64,000 nt of DNA. Source: Alterileibacterium massiliense (GTDB lineage: Bacteria > Bacillota > Clostridia > Peptostreptococcales > Anaerovoracaceae). A program made the translations under genes and the position numbers. The notes below the pieces were generated by a model. That model was not told the DNA's origin and did no database searches. It was given only the letters and a program-made list of their open reading frames with translations. This document shows positions 33,969 to 42,276 of this stretch, piece by piece (position 1 is the stretch's first letter; the number at the start of each line of letters is the position of its first letter). The stretch spans positions 325,289 through 389,288 of the forward strand of contig NZ_FNWE01000002.1 in NCBI RefSeq assembly GCF_900104645.1, in the 5' to 3' direction.

Positions 33969-35223
33969 CAGTTGCCTCCCGTTCTTTCAGAAGATCGGCA
34001 TAAGGGGTGTCTTTGCCATCTCTGTGACAGATGATGCCGTCCGTTGTTCCTTTCAGCTCGGCATAACGAGCACAGGCCACATCGACGTATTTCGGTTCCA
34101 GCTCAATTCCATAGCAGATGCGGCCAAGCTCCTCGCAGGCGATGAGCGTCGATGCGCTGCCTAAAAAGCCGTCCAAAACAAGAGCGTTGGTTTGTGTGGA
34201 CTGCTTGATGAGGTGCGCGATCAGCGGGACCGGCTTGGAAGAGGGATGCCCGAATCCTTCGGTTTTGGAGTTTTTCACCGAGTCAAAATCAAAGCAGGCT
34301 TTCTGCTTCTGGTCACCGTACCATTTGTGTTTTCCGTCTTTTCTCCAGCCGTACAGGATCGGCTCAAAGTTAAACTTCCAATCGGTACGCATGAGAGGGG
34401 CCCGCTCTTTTCGCCAGATAAGGCCGGCTCCGAGCTTAAAGCCCGCATCATCAAAAGCATCGTAAAAAATACGAGATTTGGATGTGGCATAAAACTCATA
34501 GATCGAGGCGTCTTTTGCCATGGCTTCTTTGAAACAGGTAAAAGCCTTCATGAGGAAGTCGTAAGCTTCTTTATCGGTGAGATCATCGTTTTTGATCTTT
34601 CCGGACGCGGATTCGAGGTTCACAAAATACGGTGCATCCGTGCAGACGAGATTCACCTTGGTATCGCCGAGCAGTGCCTTGTATGTCTTGGGATCGGTTG
34701 AGTCTCCGCAGATGACGGTGTGCCTCCCGATCGTCCAGATGTCGCCGGGTTTTGTAATGGCAGGCTTTTGAAGCTCTGCGTCTACATCAAAGTCATCTTC
34801 GGTGATTTCATCTTCGGAAATGTCCATCAAAGCAGAGAGTTCCTCGTCATCAAAACCTAAAAGGGAGAGGTCAAAGGCATCTCCTGCAAGATCAGATAAT
34901 TCTACAGAGAGCATTTCCTCATCCCAGCCGGCATTTAAGGCTAAGCGGTTGTCTGCCAAGATGTAGGCGCGCTTTTGTGCATCGGTTAAGTTTTCGGCAA
35001 AGACGCACGGGACGGTTTTGTAGCCTTCCTCGCGGGCTGCCGCGATACGTCCGTGTCCGACTAAGATGTTAAACTTGCTGTCGATCACGGCCGGCGAAAT
35101 AAATCCGAATTCCCGAAGCGAGGCGCGAAGCTGTGCGATCTGCTCCGATGAGTGTGTTCTGGCATTTCTCGCATAGGGAATGAGCTTATCGATTGGAACT
35201 TGAGCAAATTTTGTCGTATCCAT
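33961..35223 (-). CDS. ParB-domain fused to DNA methyltransferase
   Basis: A 420-residue fusion. Residues 1-95 are a ParB/Srx-like domain (PIDKLIPYARNARTHS, LVGHGRIAAAREEG). Residues 160-400 are an N6/N4-type methyltransferase with catalytic motif IV TDAPYF and SAM motif VLDGFLGSASTLIA. The usual catalytic tetrapeptide is (D/N/S)PP(Y/F); here it is DAPY. This architecture is common in Firmicutes prophages, where it may protect phage DNA. It overlaps the C5-methyltransferase by 8 bases and follows the SAM synthetase gene directly. Confidence 0.88.
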   Translation of the reverse strand: MDTTKFAQVPIDKLIPYARNARTHSSEQIAQLRASLREFGFISPAVIDSKFNILVGHGRIAAAREEGYKTVPCVFAENLTDAQKRAYILADNRLALNAGWDEEMLSVELSDLAGDAFDLSLLGFDDEELSALMDISEDEITEDDFDVDAELQKPAITKPGDIWTIGRHTVICGDSTDPKTYKALLGDTKVNLVCTDAPYFVNLESASGKIKNDDLTDKEAYDFLMKAFTCFKEAMAKDASIYEFYATSKSRIFYDAFDDAGFKLGAGLIWRKERAPLMRTDWKFNFEPILYGWRKDGKHKWYGDQKQKACFDFDSVKNSKTEGFGHPSSKPVPLIAHLIKQSTQTNALVLDGFLGSASTLIACEELGRICYGIELEPKYVDVACARYAELKGTTDGIICHRDGKDTPYADLLKEREATDE

Positions 35224-36006
35224 CTAAATCAGCCCCCATTCCGCAAATTTCTCAAAACCGCCGACTGCGCGAATGTAGTCTCGGGCAATTTCCACAAGCT
35301 CCGCGTACGGCTTGCCGTCAACAAATGCGTCTCCGATGGCGCAGGAAAGATGAACAGGTTTTCCGCTTTTCTGTGCCAGAAGATGGGCGTAAATATTAAG
35401 CGTCACATCGGCTTTCGAGAGATCTTTTCCGTGAAGACCGCCGCCCGTGACGGAAGATCCCATGTCACTTCCGAGTTTCCGGTTGGTCGCTCCGGTATCC
35501 ACGTCCGTACCGCCCGTCCAGTCGCCTAAAGGATTGACGATGGCATTTGGATAGGCCGCTTGGAGCTTTTTCGTTTCAACATGAGACTGGCAGATGACGA
35601 GTTTTTCGCCGTCTAATATATATTTGCCGTCCGTCTGATAGATGGCATAGATACTTTTGGCAATCTCGGAGAGTTTCTTTTCTTCCTCCGAGACAGGCAT
35701 ACCGCAGAAGACGCCGTTATCCCCGCAACGAAGATGCTCTTTCTGGTTTTCGGAAAGGTGTGCATCTTGAGCTGCAAGCCGGATATCTACAGAAACATCT
35801 CCTGCAAGGCGGCGAGCAGCCGCTTCAATATCTGATGTGGAAAGATGTGTATTTGTTTCCGCAATGATATGGCAGATGCCGTGACCGATAAGAACTTCGA
35901 CGGCAATCTTGGGGTTTGTCTCGCTTGCATAAGCAAGGTCAACAATGGCTCCCGCGATGCGGTCTGCAACTTTATCGGGATGTGCAGGATTTACTTTTTC
36001 AAACAT
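35224..36006 (-). CDS. metK: Phage-type S-adenosylmethionine synthetase (short MetK)
   Basis: A 260-residue protein related to MetK (usually about 390 residues). Conserved landmarks remain: HPDKVADRIAGAIVD near the N-terminus, CGDNGVFCGM in place of GDQGxMFGYA, and GGGLHGKDLSKAD in place of the GKDxxKVDRS motif. It would make SAM from methionine and ATP. It directly precedes two DNA methyltransferase genes, so it probably raises SAM supply for methylating phage DNA. The shortening removes much of the central domain; activity is likely but unproven. Confidence 0.85.
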   Translation of the reverse strand: MFEKVNPAHPDKVADRIAGAIVDLAYASETNPKIAVEVLIGHGICHIIAETNTHLSTSDIEAAARRLAGDVSVDIRLAAQDAHLSENQKEHLRCGDNGVFCGMPVSEEEKKLSEIAKSIYAIYQTDGKYILDGEKLVICQSHVETKKLQAAYPNAIVNPLGDWTGGTDVDTGATNRKLGSDMGSSVTGGGLHGKDLSKADVTLNIYAHLLAQKSGKPVHLSCAIGDAFVDGKPYAELVEIARDYIRAVGGFEKFAEWGLI

Positions 36007-36015
36007 TTCTTCACC

Positions 36016-36591
36016 TCATTTCTTTTCTCGGAGCAGACGCTCCATCAGGTCATCCTGAGGATCGCCGTCGAAGGCTTCCGTGCAGTTTTGCTTGATGATG
36101 TCGTAGATTTCATACCAGAGAAGGTTTGCCTGCTTCTGAAAGTTGAGCGAGAGCTGCACGAACGGACTGGCAATGGCAGCACCGGTCGTTGGATGTTTGC
36201 CTAAGAGCCCGTATTTGCTGATAGCAAGCTCGCACTGGATAAAGCGGGCAAAGGCTGTCGAGTAACTTTCAAGAAGACGGCGGTTAATGAGCTTTTCGCA
36301 GCCGCGTGCCTGAAGCCACTCCCACGTCTCTTTATAGATTAGGTCAGCGCCTAAAGGCTCCCCGTCCCTTTGTTGAGCAGAAAGGTAGGAAGATGGCTCA
36401 GGCATATCCGCTCCTTCAAGTTCCACACCGTCTGTCATGTCTTCGCTGTAGAGATCTGCGATCGGATATTCCGCACGCGGGAACTCAATGCGTGTCGCTT
36501 TTTGTCCTTTGCTGATTTTGTCGGCAAGTGCATCCGGCTTATGACCCGCTTTGATGCGTCTTCCGCCTCGGTTGGTTCCATCTTTTGCCAC
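36016..36591 (-). CDS. Terminase small subunit (P27 family)
   Basis: A 191-residue P27-type TerS, which recognises the packaging site. Visible features are the basic N-terminus NRGGRRIKAGHKPD and the helical core KETWEWLQARGCEKLINRRLLESY. I choose the GTG at 36591 with AAAGGAGG 8 bases before it; an ATG at 36624 lacks a ribosome site. It follows the HNH gene and is separated from TerL by six kilobases of methylation and accessory genes, an unusual but recurring arrangement in Firmicutes phages. Confidence 0.88.
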   Translation of the reverse strand: MAKDGTNRGGRRIKAGHKPDALADKISKGQKATRIEFPRAEYPIADLYSEDMTDGVELEGADMPEPSSYLSAQQRDGEPLGADLIYKETWEWLQARGCEKLINRRLLESYSTAFARFIQCELAISKYGLLGKHPTTGAAIASPFVQLSLNFQKQANLLWYEIYDIIKQNCTEAFDGDPQDDLMERLLREKK

Positions 36592-36624
36592 GAGGTATTC
36601 CTCCTTTCGGTTCGTAAAAATCAT

Positions 36625-36735
36625 CTTTGGGTTTAATAGGGCGTTTGAATTAAAAGTTCTTTACACGACCCTGCCGCACCGTTCCCGACCGGAAGCCCTG
36701 TAGAGATTCGACCCGCCCCCGGGTCACAGAATTTT
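36625..36735. other. Candidate cos (packaging) region
   Basis: This gap between the HNH and TerS genes holds a GC-rich patch in otherwise ordinary sequence: CCGACCGG at 36676-36683 and GACCC/GGGTC arms (36710-36714 and 36721-36725) around a C-rich centre. Phages with HNH plus P27 TerS usually cut at cos sites near these genes. No gene is seen. Placement is inference. Confidence 0.4.
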
Positions 36736-37113
36736 TTATTTATATTTCGTCGGTTTTTTGTTATGCCAGCGGTCTCCCATAAGTGCCGTAATTCTTGAAT
36801 GGCATTCATGACAGAGTGCTTCAAGGTTATCTTCTCTGTGTGTTCCTCCCCAAGAGAGTGGCGTGCGGTGATGCACCTCTGTTGCTTTGGTATAACGTCC
36901 TTCTTTTAAGCACTCCTCACACAAGGGGTGCGCTGCAATGTAGCGGTTCCGGATACGCTTCCAAGCATGACCGTACTTTCGCTTTGCGTTTTTATCGCGG
37001 TTATATTTTTCGTAGTCACGGTTATATTTCTTTTCGTGTTCTTCGCAGAACCGGCCGTCCGTGAGATTCGGACAGCCGGGATAAGAACACGGTTTTTTTG
37101 GTTTTCTTGGCAA
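36736..37113 (-). CDS. HNH endonuclease (packaging-associated)
   Basis: A 125-residue HNH nuclease: zinc-binding CSYPGCPNL...FCEEHE at the N-terminus and the catalytic EVHHRTPLSWGG...CHECHSR. Such enzymes work with TerS and TerL to cut at cos. I propose the TTG at 37113, with AAGGAGG 6 bases ahead; the in-frame ATG at 37134 lies inside the U-tract of the upstream terminator. The start MPRKPKKPC is also typical of the family. Confidence 0.88.
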   Translation of the reverse strand: MPRKPKKPCSYPGCPNLTDGRFCEEHEKKYNRDYEKYNRDKNAKRKYGHAWKRIRNRYIAAHPLCEECLKEGRYTKATEVHHRTPLSWGGTHREDNLEALCHECHSRITALMGDRWHNKKPTKYK

Positions 37114-37135
37114 TCCGCACCTCCTTTTTGGCATG

Positions 37136-37172
37136 AAAAAAGCTCCTCGGGGATTTCTCCCTTTGGAGCTTT
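37136..37172 (-). terminator. Intrinsic terminator upstream of the HNH gene
   Basis: AAAGCTCC (37139-37146) pairs with GGAGCTTT (37165-37172), with a second inner stem of GGGA/TCCC type. On the minus strand six T follow. It lies 80 bases after the late regulator gene and 23 bases before the HNH start, separating early from late genes. Confidence 0.8.
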
Positions 37173-37186
37173 CGTTTTATATTTTT

Positions 37187-37250
37187 CCTGACTATATATT
37201 ACCACGTCAGGGCATGTGGCATGTTGTTGCAAAGTGTTGTAAAACGTGCG
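37187..37250 (-). promoter_or_regulatory. Candidate late promoter/operator region
   Basis: The 64 bases after the DUF1492 regulator gene contain CCTGAC/GTCAGG arms (37187-37192 and 37206-37211) around TATATATTA, plus TTGCAA-like sequence further upstream. A late activator gene followed at once by the late promoter is common in Firmicutes phages. No exact -35/-10 pair is claimed. Confidence 0.4.
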
Positions 37251-37685
37251 TTATTCCAGCTCAATCGGACATTTGGGCATCTTAAAGTGCTGCAGGGCAC
37301 GTCCATGCCATCTCCAGACTGTTGTGCGGTCAGCATGCAGTGTTTCGCCGATTGCTTCCCATGTCATACCATCCATGTAGCGGTACTTAAGCACGAGTCT
37401 CTCGTCGATATTTTTCACCGTTGCAATCGCATCTTTGATCTGTTCTTTAAGGTCATAAAGTATCGACAGCTCATCAGCAATGCGTTCTTCGATCTCCCAC
37501 GCTTTTTCCAGCACGCGGATAAATGGTGCATCGATAGAATGAGTGGTTTGAATGGGATCCTCCCGGTAGCGAAGTCCTGAGACGCTTTCGGACATCTCCC
37601 GCAGATTTTTGACTTCCTCAATGTTTGCATTAATTCTCTGGTCAAGGCGGTAGGCTTGGCGCAGATATTCTTTTGGTGTCAGCAT
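37251..37685 (-). CDS. DUF1492/ArpU-like late transcription regulator
   Basis: A 144-residue protein. The N-terminal two thirds is a long helical region (LRQAYRLDQRINANIEEV), and the last 50 residues resemble sigma region 4 (LVLKYRYMDGMTWEAIGE...DRTTVWRWHGRAL). Such proteins activate late gene expression in Firmicutes phages. Its position directly before HNH-TerS supports that role. Confidence 0.78.
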   Translation of the reverse strand: MLTPKEYLRQAYRLDQRINANIEEVKNLREMSESVSGLRYREDPIQTTHSIDAPFIRVLEKAWEIEERIADELSILYDLKEQIKDAIATVKNIDERLVLKYRYMDGMTWEAIGETLHADRTTVWRWHGRALQHFKMPKCPIELE

Positions 37686-37756
37686 TTTTATTCCTCCGTG
37701 AAAACAAGTGATGGTTTCCCTCGGATTGACGGAGGTTGACTCTGATTGTCTTAGAT

Positions 37757-39127
37757 TTACTTGGATTGTCCTAAGGTTGCCTTGACCGCATCAATTAAGG
37801 CTGCCTGCGTTTTGTCTTTGTTTTTCAGTACCGTGAGGATATGTTCATCAATGGTGTTCTTACATACGATATGAGAAATCACTACGGTGGCAGATGTTTG
37901 CCCTTGCCGCCAGAGCCTTGCGTTGGTTTGACTGTATTGTTCCAAGCTCCAAGGAAGCGAAAACCATACAAGCGTTGAGCCGCCGGCTTGAAGGTTAAGC
38001 CCGTGTCCTGCTGATGCGGGGTGAATCAGCCCGACAGCGACCTTGCCTTCATTCCATGCTTGGATGGAGTCTGCCTTATCGAGCTTTCGGTAGTTCACCT
38101 TGAGCTTCTTGAGCCTATCTTCGATACGCGTTAGGTCGTGCTTGAAGTTATAGGCGACAAGAAGTGGCTTGCCGTTTGCCGCTTCAACCATGTCTTCCAA
38201 AGCGTCGAGCTTATGATCATGGAGATGAACGACTTTCCCATCATCGGCATAGATCGCACCGTTTGCCATCTGAGTGAGCTTTCCGGTGAGAACGGCGGCA
38301 TTGGCGGCCGTGATTTCATCTTCTTTGACTGACAGCACCAGTTCCTTTTTCAGCTTCTCATAGTCAGCGTATTCACAGTCGGTCATTTCGACTTCGTGCG
38401 TGACGCTGATAAGCTCGGGCATCTTCAGGAAGTCTTTTGCCTTCATGGAAATGGTGATATCTGATATTGCTCGATAGATGGCCGCCTCTGCTTCCGGCTT
38501 TGGCTTGTAGGAAAAGATGACCTGCCCGTTTCGAGCGTCCGGGACAAAGTAACGCTCCCGGTAGTGAGAGATGAAGCGTCCGAGCCGTTTTCCCATATCG
38601 AGGAGCTTGAACTCCGCCCAAAGATCCATGAGCCCGTTTGCCGCAGGCGTACCTGTAAGTCCCACGATGCGTTTTATCTTGGGACGAACTTTCATGAGAG
38701 CCTTGAAGCGTTTGGCCTTATGATTCTTGAAAGAAGAGAGTTCATCGACCACAACCGTGTCAAAGGAAAAAGGAAGTCCGGATTCTTCAATGAGCCAGGA
38801 GAGGTTCTCCCGGTTGATGATGGTGATGTCTGCGCCCTGAAGAAGCGCGGCTTTTCTCTCTGTTGGCGTTCCGACGGCGACCGCATAAGTCAGCATGGAG
38901 AGGTGATCCCATTTCTTGATCTCGGATGGCCACGTTTCTCTTGCGACTCGAAGTGGGGCTACGATTAAAATGCGGTGAGCCTCAAAGCGGTCAAAGAGAA
39001 GGTCAAGAATGGCACTAAGGCTGATGACCGTCTTGCCTAAGCCCATATCCAAAAGGACGGCAGAAACATCGTGCTCTTCAATATAGCGGGTGGCGTATTT
39101 CTGGTAGTCGTGGGCTATGAACTTCAT
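37757..39127 (-). CDS. SNF2-family helicase/ATPase
   Basis: A 456-residue SF2 (SNF2-type) protein. Motif I LDMGLGKTVIS, motif II VVDELSS (DELS instead of DEAH), motif III LTGTPAANG, and C-terminal motifs V/VI ASAGHGLNLQAGG and TNARLWRQGQ. Expected to translocate on DNA in replication or recombination. Its ATG overlaps the stop of the VRR-NUC gene by 4 bases; these two genes are commonly paired in phages. Confidence 0.93.
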   Translation of the reverse strand: MKFIAHDYQKYATRYIEEHDVSAVLLDMGLGKTVISLSAILDLLFDRFEAHRILIVAPLRVARETWPSEIKKWDHLSMLTYAVAVGTPTERKAALLQGADITIINRENLSWLIEESGLPFSFDTVVVDELSSFKNHKAKRFKALMKVRPKIKRIVGLTGTPAANGLMDLWAEFKLLDMGKRLGRFISHYRERYFVPDARNGQVIFSYKPKPEAEAAIYRAISDITISMKAKDFLKMPELISVTHEVEMTDCEYADYEKLKKELVLSVKEDEITAANAAVLTGKLTQMANGAIYADDGKVVHLHDHKLDALEDMVEAANGKPLLVAYNFKHDLTRIEDRLKKLKVNYRKLDKADSIQAWNEGKVAVGLIHPASAGHGLNLQAGGSTLVWFSLPWSLEQYSQTNARLWRQGQTSATVVISHIVCKNTIDEHILTVLKNKDKTQAALIDAVKATLGQSK

Positions 39128-39411
39128 CTGGCATCACCTCCAATCTGTATGAGTATTTCCTCGATTTGTTCTTTGTTGTCTAAGACGAAAACCTGAAAGC
39201 CTAAATTTCTTAGTTGCCTGTGCCTTGCCAGCTGTAGAGCTCGTGGCTTTTTGCCGGGAGCTTTTACCTCGACAAAACCGATATGGCCGTTAGGTAGAAG
39301 CACGAGCCGATCCGGCATGCCGTCAAAGCCGGGACAAACAAGTTTTAAACACAATCCACCTCTGGATTTAGCGGCTTTGACAAGTTTTTGTTCGATTGAT
39401 TTTTCATTCAT
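39124..39411 (-). CDS. VRR-NUC domain nuclease
   Basis: A 95-residue protein from the ATG at 39411 (CGGAG ahead). The VRR-NUC fold shows GMPDRLVLLPNG...FVEVKAPGKKP, the PD...ExK catalytic pattern, followed by QLARHRQL. Probably a structure-specific nuclease that acts with the SNF2 helicase in phage DNA processing. The longer frame up to 39561 has no ribosome site. Confidence 0.85.
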   Translation of the reverse strand: MNEKSIEQKLVKAAKSRGGLCLKLVCPGFDGMPDRLVLLPNGHIGFVEVKAPGKKPRALQLARHRQLRNLGFQVFVLDNKEQIEEILIQIGGDAR

Positions 39412-39561
39412 CACTTTCTCCGTTTCGTTAAACACGTAAGCCGTCAGGCGATAAATCTGATATTTCAAGGCAAGGAGCGATTTTTCCTGCTGCTTCATCA
39501 GGGATGGGTATGGAGGGCGATGGAGGCCACGTAACATATTTATATTTTTCAAAATCATCAC

Positions 39562-39673
39562 TACATATAGATGAGTTGATTTTTATTTGTGCGATAGATA
39601 TAAATGGCTTCCATTGCCTTCCATAAAACCACGAAACTTATTGATATAACTGGGTTTTCTCGTGTTTTTGAAT
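39562..39673. other. AT-rich gap upstream of the VRR-NUC gene
   Basis: An AT-rich stretch between the primase-helicase and VRR-NUC genes. It has a short direct repeat (CTTCCATTGC CTTCCAT near 39609-39626) and no convincing gene. An origin beside the P4-type primase is possible, but I see no clear iterons. Confidence 0.3.
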
Positions 39674-41878
39674 TTAGAATCGTCCTCCATTAAGAACACC
39701 GTTTTGTTTCAGGTGAAGCCCTATCCATATGTTGCCTTCAGCGGTTTTTTGCCAAGTAAAACCTTGTGCTATCAGAACTCGCTTAAAATCAGCAGAGCTT
39801 CTTTTGTATTCACCGATCTCATCACAGTGCTCACGGTACTTCTCATAAAGCTCACCCGCTTTTTGGGTAGCTGTTTTTTCTTCCTCGCAGCAATCACTTA
39901 AGAAATGGCTGATCCAGTTGTTTTCTTCACGGTAAGCATTCATGGCATCTTTGACGCATTTTGGTGGGACAAGTTTGTAGTCGGCATCAATGTATTTCTT
40001 TGCTCCCGCAATCATCCACGAGAGGATTGCCCCGCCGCATCGCTCGGACAGCACCTTGGCATAGTTCTTAATTTCTCCCTTGGCACCCCTGAAATTTGCC
40101 TTTAGAGGAATAACGATCAGGCGGTCCCAGGTGCCTTTGTCGATGGTCCCGACTTTGGGCAGATGGTTGGTATAAAGCACCGTCGTATGCGTCGGGATAA
40201 AGTTAAAAGGTGCTTCAAATTTTTTCTCAGCATGGATGGGATCTGTGCTGGAGAGATTTTTCAAAGAGCCTGAGTCGAGCCTTTTCCCTTCGGGTAGCTC
40301 GGCTGCGAGAATAAGCCTCTTGTTGTGTGTCTCGGCAAGCTCCGCACCTTTGTTCTTGGTCGGCTTTACGGTTAACAGCTCGGCGGAGATGGTACCGGCG
40401 TAGTCTCCTAAAACATAGAACTTGGCGTTATTGAAGGTGGATTTACCGTTTCCGCCCTCACCGTACTGGATCACAAGGTTCTCATTTAAGACTTCTCCGA
40501 TGCACTCTACACCGGATTCCAGCTGCAGGTAATCTTCGAGAGCCTTGTCTTTGCAGGTGAAGTCACGAAGGAACCGGAGCCATTCGTCCATACCTTTGTC
40601 ATTTGGTGATACAGCACAAATTTTGGTGCAATAGTCCTTCGGATCATGCGTCCGCAGTTTTCCTGTGCGAAGATCCACTGTCCCGTCCGGTGTATTTAAG
40701 AGAAAACCGTCTTGATCAAGCCTTTTCACATCGACTTGCACCATCGGTTTCAGTTCGGTGATGGTTGCCTTGATGTTGGAGGATTTCCTGCGGCTTAAGA
40801 CAAACTTGTAGAAGGCTTCCGCTTTTTCCTGTGCCTCTTCGCTTTCCGCTTCGTTCACCATTTTCCACGCAAGGCAGAGCTGCTTATGGGTAAATCCCTG
40901 CAGCGCTTTCTGCACTAAGAGGTCATCGTCTTTCCAGACCTTTCCCGTGAAATAATAGAGACCGAGACCTTTGACATAGATGACCTTGTCAGTAGCCGCT
41001 TCGAGAAAGGCTTTTGCCTGTCCGACATCAGTAAAGTCAGACGGAATGAGACTTTCTTCGAATTCCATGCTGTTGTATTCGGCAGGCGAGATATAGTTTT
41101 TATCCGCTTTGATGGTGCTGTTGTAAAAACCGACTGCGCTGTTCCAGATGCTGGCGAGCTCTTCTTCGGAAAGGGGCGGTGTGCATTTTTTTGCTTCCTC
41201 AAGATAGGCTTCATGCGCTTTATTGTCATCGGTGCCATATTTCTTGAGCACCAGCCCGGCAAAATGGGACATGGTAGTGTTTCGCGCGCCTTCTGTGATC
41301 TTGGCATTGGCACGGCTCATAAATTCATCAATGCAAAAAGTACCATCGAAATATTCAACCTGTGGATTCTCAACACCAAAGAAGAAACGTGCTGCATCGA
41401 GAGCACCATCATCGAAGGCGGGAAACCTTGCCCGCACTTTTTTCTTAAGGCGGTTATATAGCTTCGCATCGCTTATGGAAGTTTTCAAAGGAAAGTAGAT
41501 GTGAAACTTGGGACGCGCGGCTTTTCCGTCCTTTTCCTTCATGTTATTTCGGGAATAAACCACAAAAAAGCGCACGTCAGGATATGCTGTTTGAACGTCT
41601 TTCGGAGTCTTCCACTCAGCAGGCGGAATATCTGAAGCTAATGGATCGGATGAAACATTGTCGCAGTCCAGCGGCAGGCAGTCGGATTCTTGAAACGTTT
41701 TATTGCTCCGGTAACCTTTGATAAACTTCTTGCGCTGGTTATAGCCGTCCTTGTAAATCGCACAGACATGATCAAAGGCAGCGACCTTTTTCAGGTCGTC
41801 TGCCGTATTGATCTCTGCAGTAAAGGGATAGCTGGTATTTGTTTTCTTGCCGCGAACATTCGAATAGCTGATTCTCAT
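39674..41878 (-). CDS. P4-type primase-helicase
   Basis: A 734-residue replication protein. The N-terminal region resembles an archaeo-eukaryotic primase/VirE domain (LPLDCDNV acidic motif, then KFHIYFPL). The C-terminal half is a D5/P4-type superfamily 3 helicase with Walker A QYGEGGNGKSTF and Walker B-like RLILAAELPEGK, plus LYTNHLPKV (motif C). It should prime and unwind phage DNA. The start codon overlaps the stop of the DUF4406-like gene. Confidence 0.9.
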   Translation of the reverse strand: MRISYSNVRGKKTNTSYPFTAEINTADDLKKVAAFDHVCAIYKDGYNQRKKFIKGYRSNKTFQESDCLPLDCDNVSSDPLASDIPPAEWKTPKDVQTAYPDVRFFVVYSRNNMKEKDGKAARPKFHIYFPLKTSISDAKLYNRLKKKVRARFPAFDDGALDAARFFFGVENPQVEYFDGTFCIDEFMSRANAKITEGARNTTMSHFAGLVLKKYGTDDNKAHEAYLEEAKKCTPPLSEEELASIWNSAVGFYNSTIKADKNYISPAEYNSMEFEESLIPSDFTDVGQAKAFLEAATDKVIYVKGLGLYYFTGKVWKDDDLLVQKALQGFTHKQLCLAWKMVNEAESEEAQEKAEAFYKFVLSRRKSSNIKATITELKPMVQVDVKRLDQDGFLLNTPDGTVDLRTGKLRTHDPKDYCTKICAVSPNDKGMDEWLRFLRDFTCKDKALEDYLQLESGVECIGEVLNENLVIQYGEGGNGKSTFNNAKFYVLGDYAGTISAELLTVKPTKNKGAELAETHNKRLILAAELPEGKRLDSGSLKNLSSTDPIHAEKKFEAPFNFIPTHTTVLYTNHLPKVGTIDKGTWDRLIVIPLKANFRGAKGEIKNYAKVLSERCGGAILSWMIAGAKKYIDADYKLVPPKCVKDAMNAYREENNWISHFLSDCCEEEKTATQKAGELYEKYREHCDEIGEYKRSSADFKRVLIAQGFTWQKTAEGNIWIGLHLKQNGVLNGGRF

Positions 41879-42276
41879 TCTTCAACCTCCTTCAAGTCCT
41901 CGGTGAAACAGCGAACGTTTCGCCTGTGGTATTTGGCATATCCGATCTCTTTGGTCATGCCGAGAGAGGGTTTTCCAAATGCCCAAAGCTCGGTGCATTT
42001 GTCGATCAGGATTTGTCCGAAGAAAAGAGCCAGCTCACGTTCGCTTTTCTCATCCATAAACTGCGGATACATGAGATGAGGCACGATCGGGATAAAGCCC
42101 TGATCAACGGCAAAGCGGGCATAGCGCTTGGCGGCTTCGGTGTTTTTCTCAACATCTCCAGCATAAGGAGAGGCGATATAGACAAGGGGCATATAGGGAT
42201 AGCGATGCGTCTTAAAGATTGCTTCATAGGCGGTAGGATCCGCGTAGCCTTCTGCGTTTTGATATAGGTTTTCCAT
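41875..42276 (-). CDS. DUF4406/nucleoside deoxyribosyltransferase-like protein
   Basis: A 133-residue protein with a Rossmann-like N-terminus VYIASPYAGDVEKNTEAAKRY, the signature of the DUF4406/DUF7768 group related to nucleoside 2-deoxyribosyltransferases, followed by IPIVPHLMYPQF and ELWAFG. It may act on nucleotides, but activity has not been shown for this group. Its stop and start overlap both neighbours. Confidence 0.75.
   Translation of the reverse strand: MENLYQNAEGYADPTAYEAIFKTHRYPYMPLVYIASPYAGDVEKNTEAAKRYARFAVDQGFIPIVPHLMYPQFMDEKSERELALFFGQILIDKCTELWAFGKPSLGMTKEIGYAKYHRRNVRCFTEDLKEVEE

Noticed and set aside
35224-36006. Degraded chromosomal metK
   Set aside because: The shortened protein keeps its key motifs, is cleanly packed in a phage operon and precedes methyltransferases; it looks like a functional phage version rather than decay.
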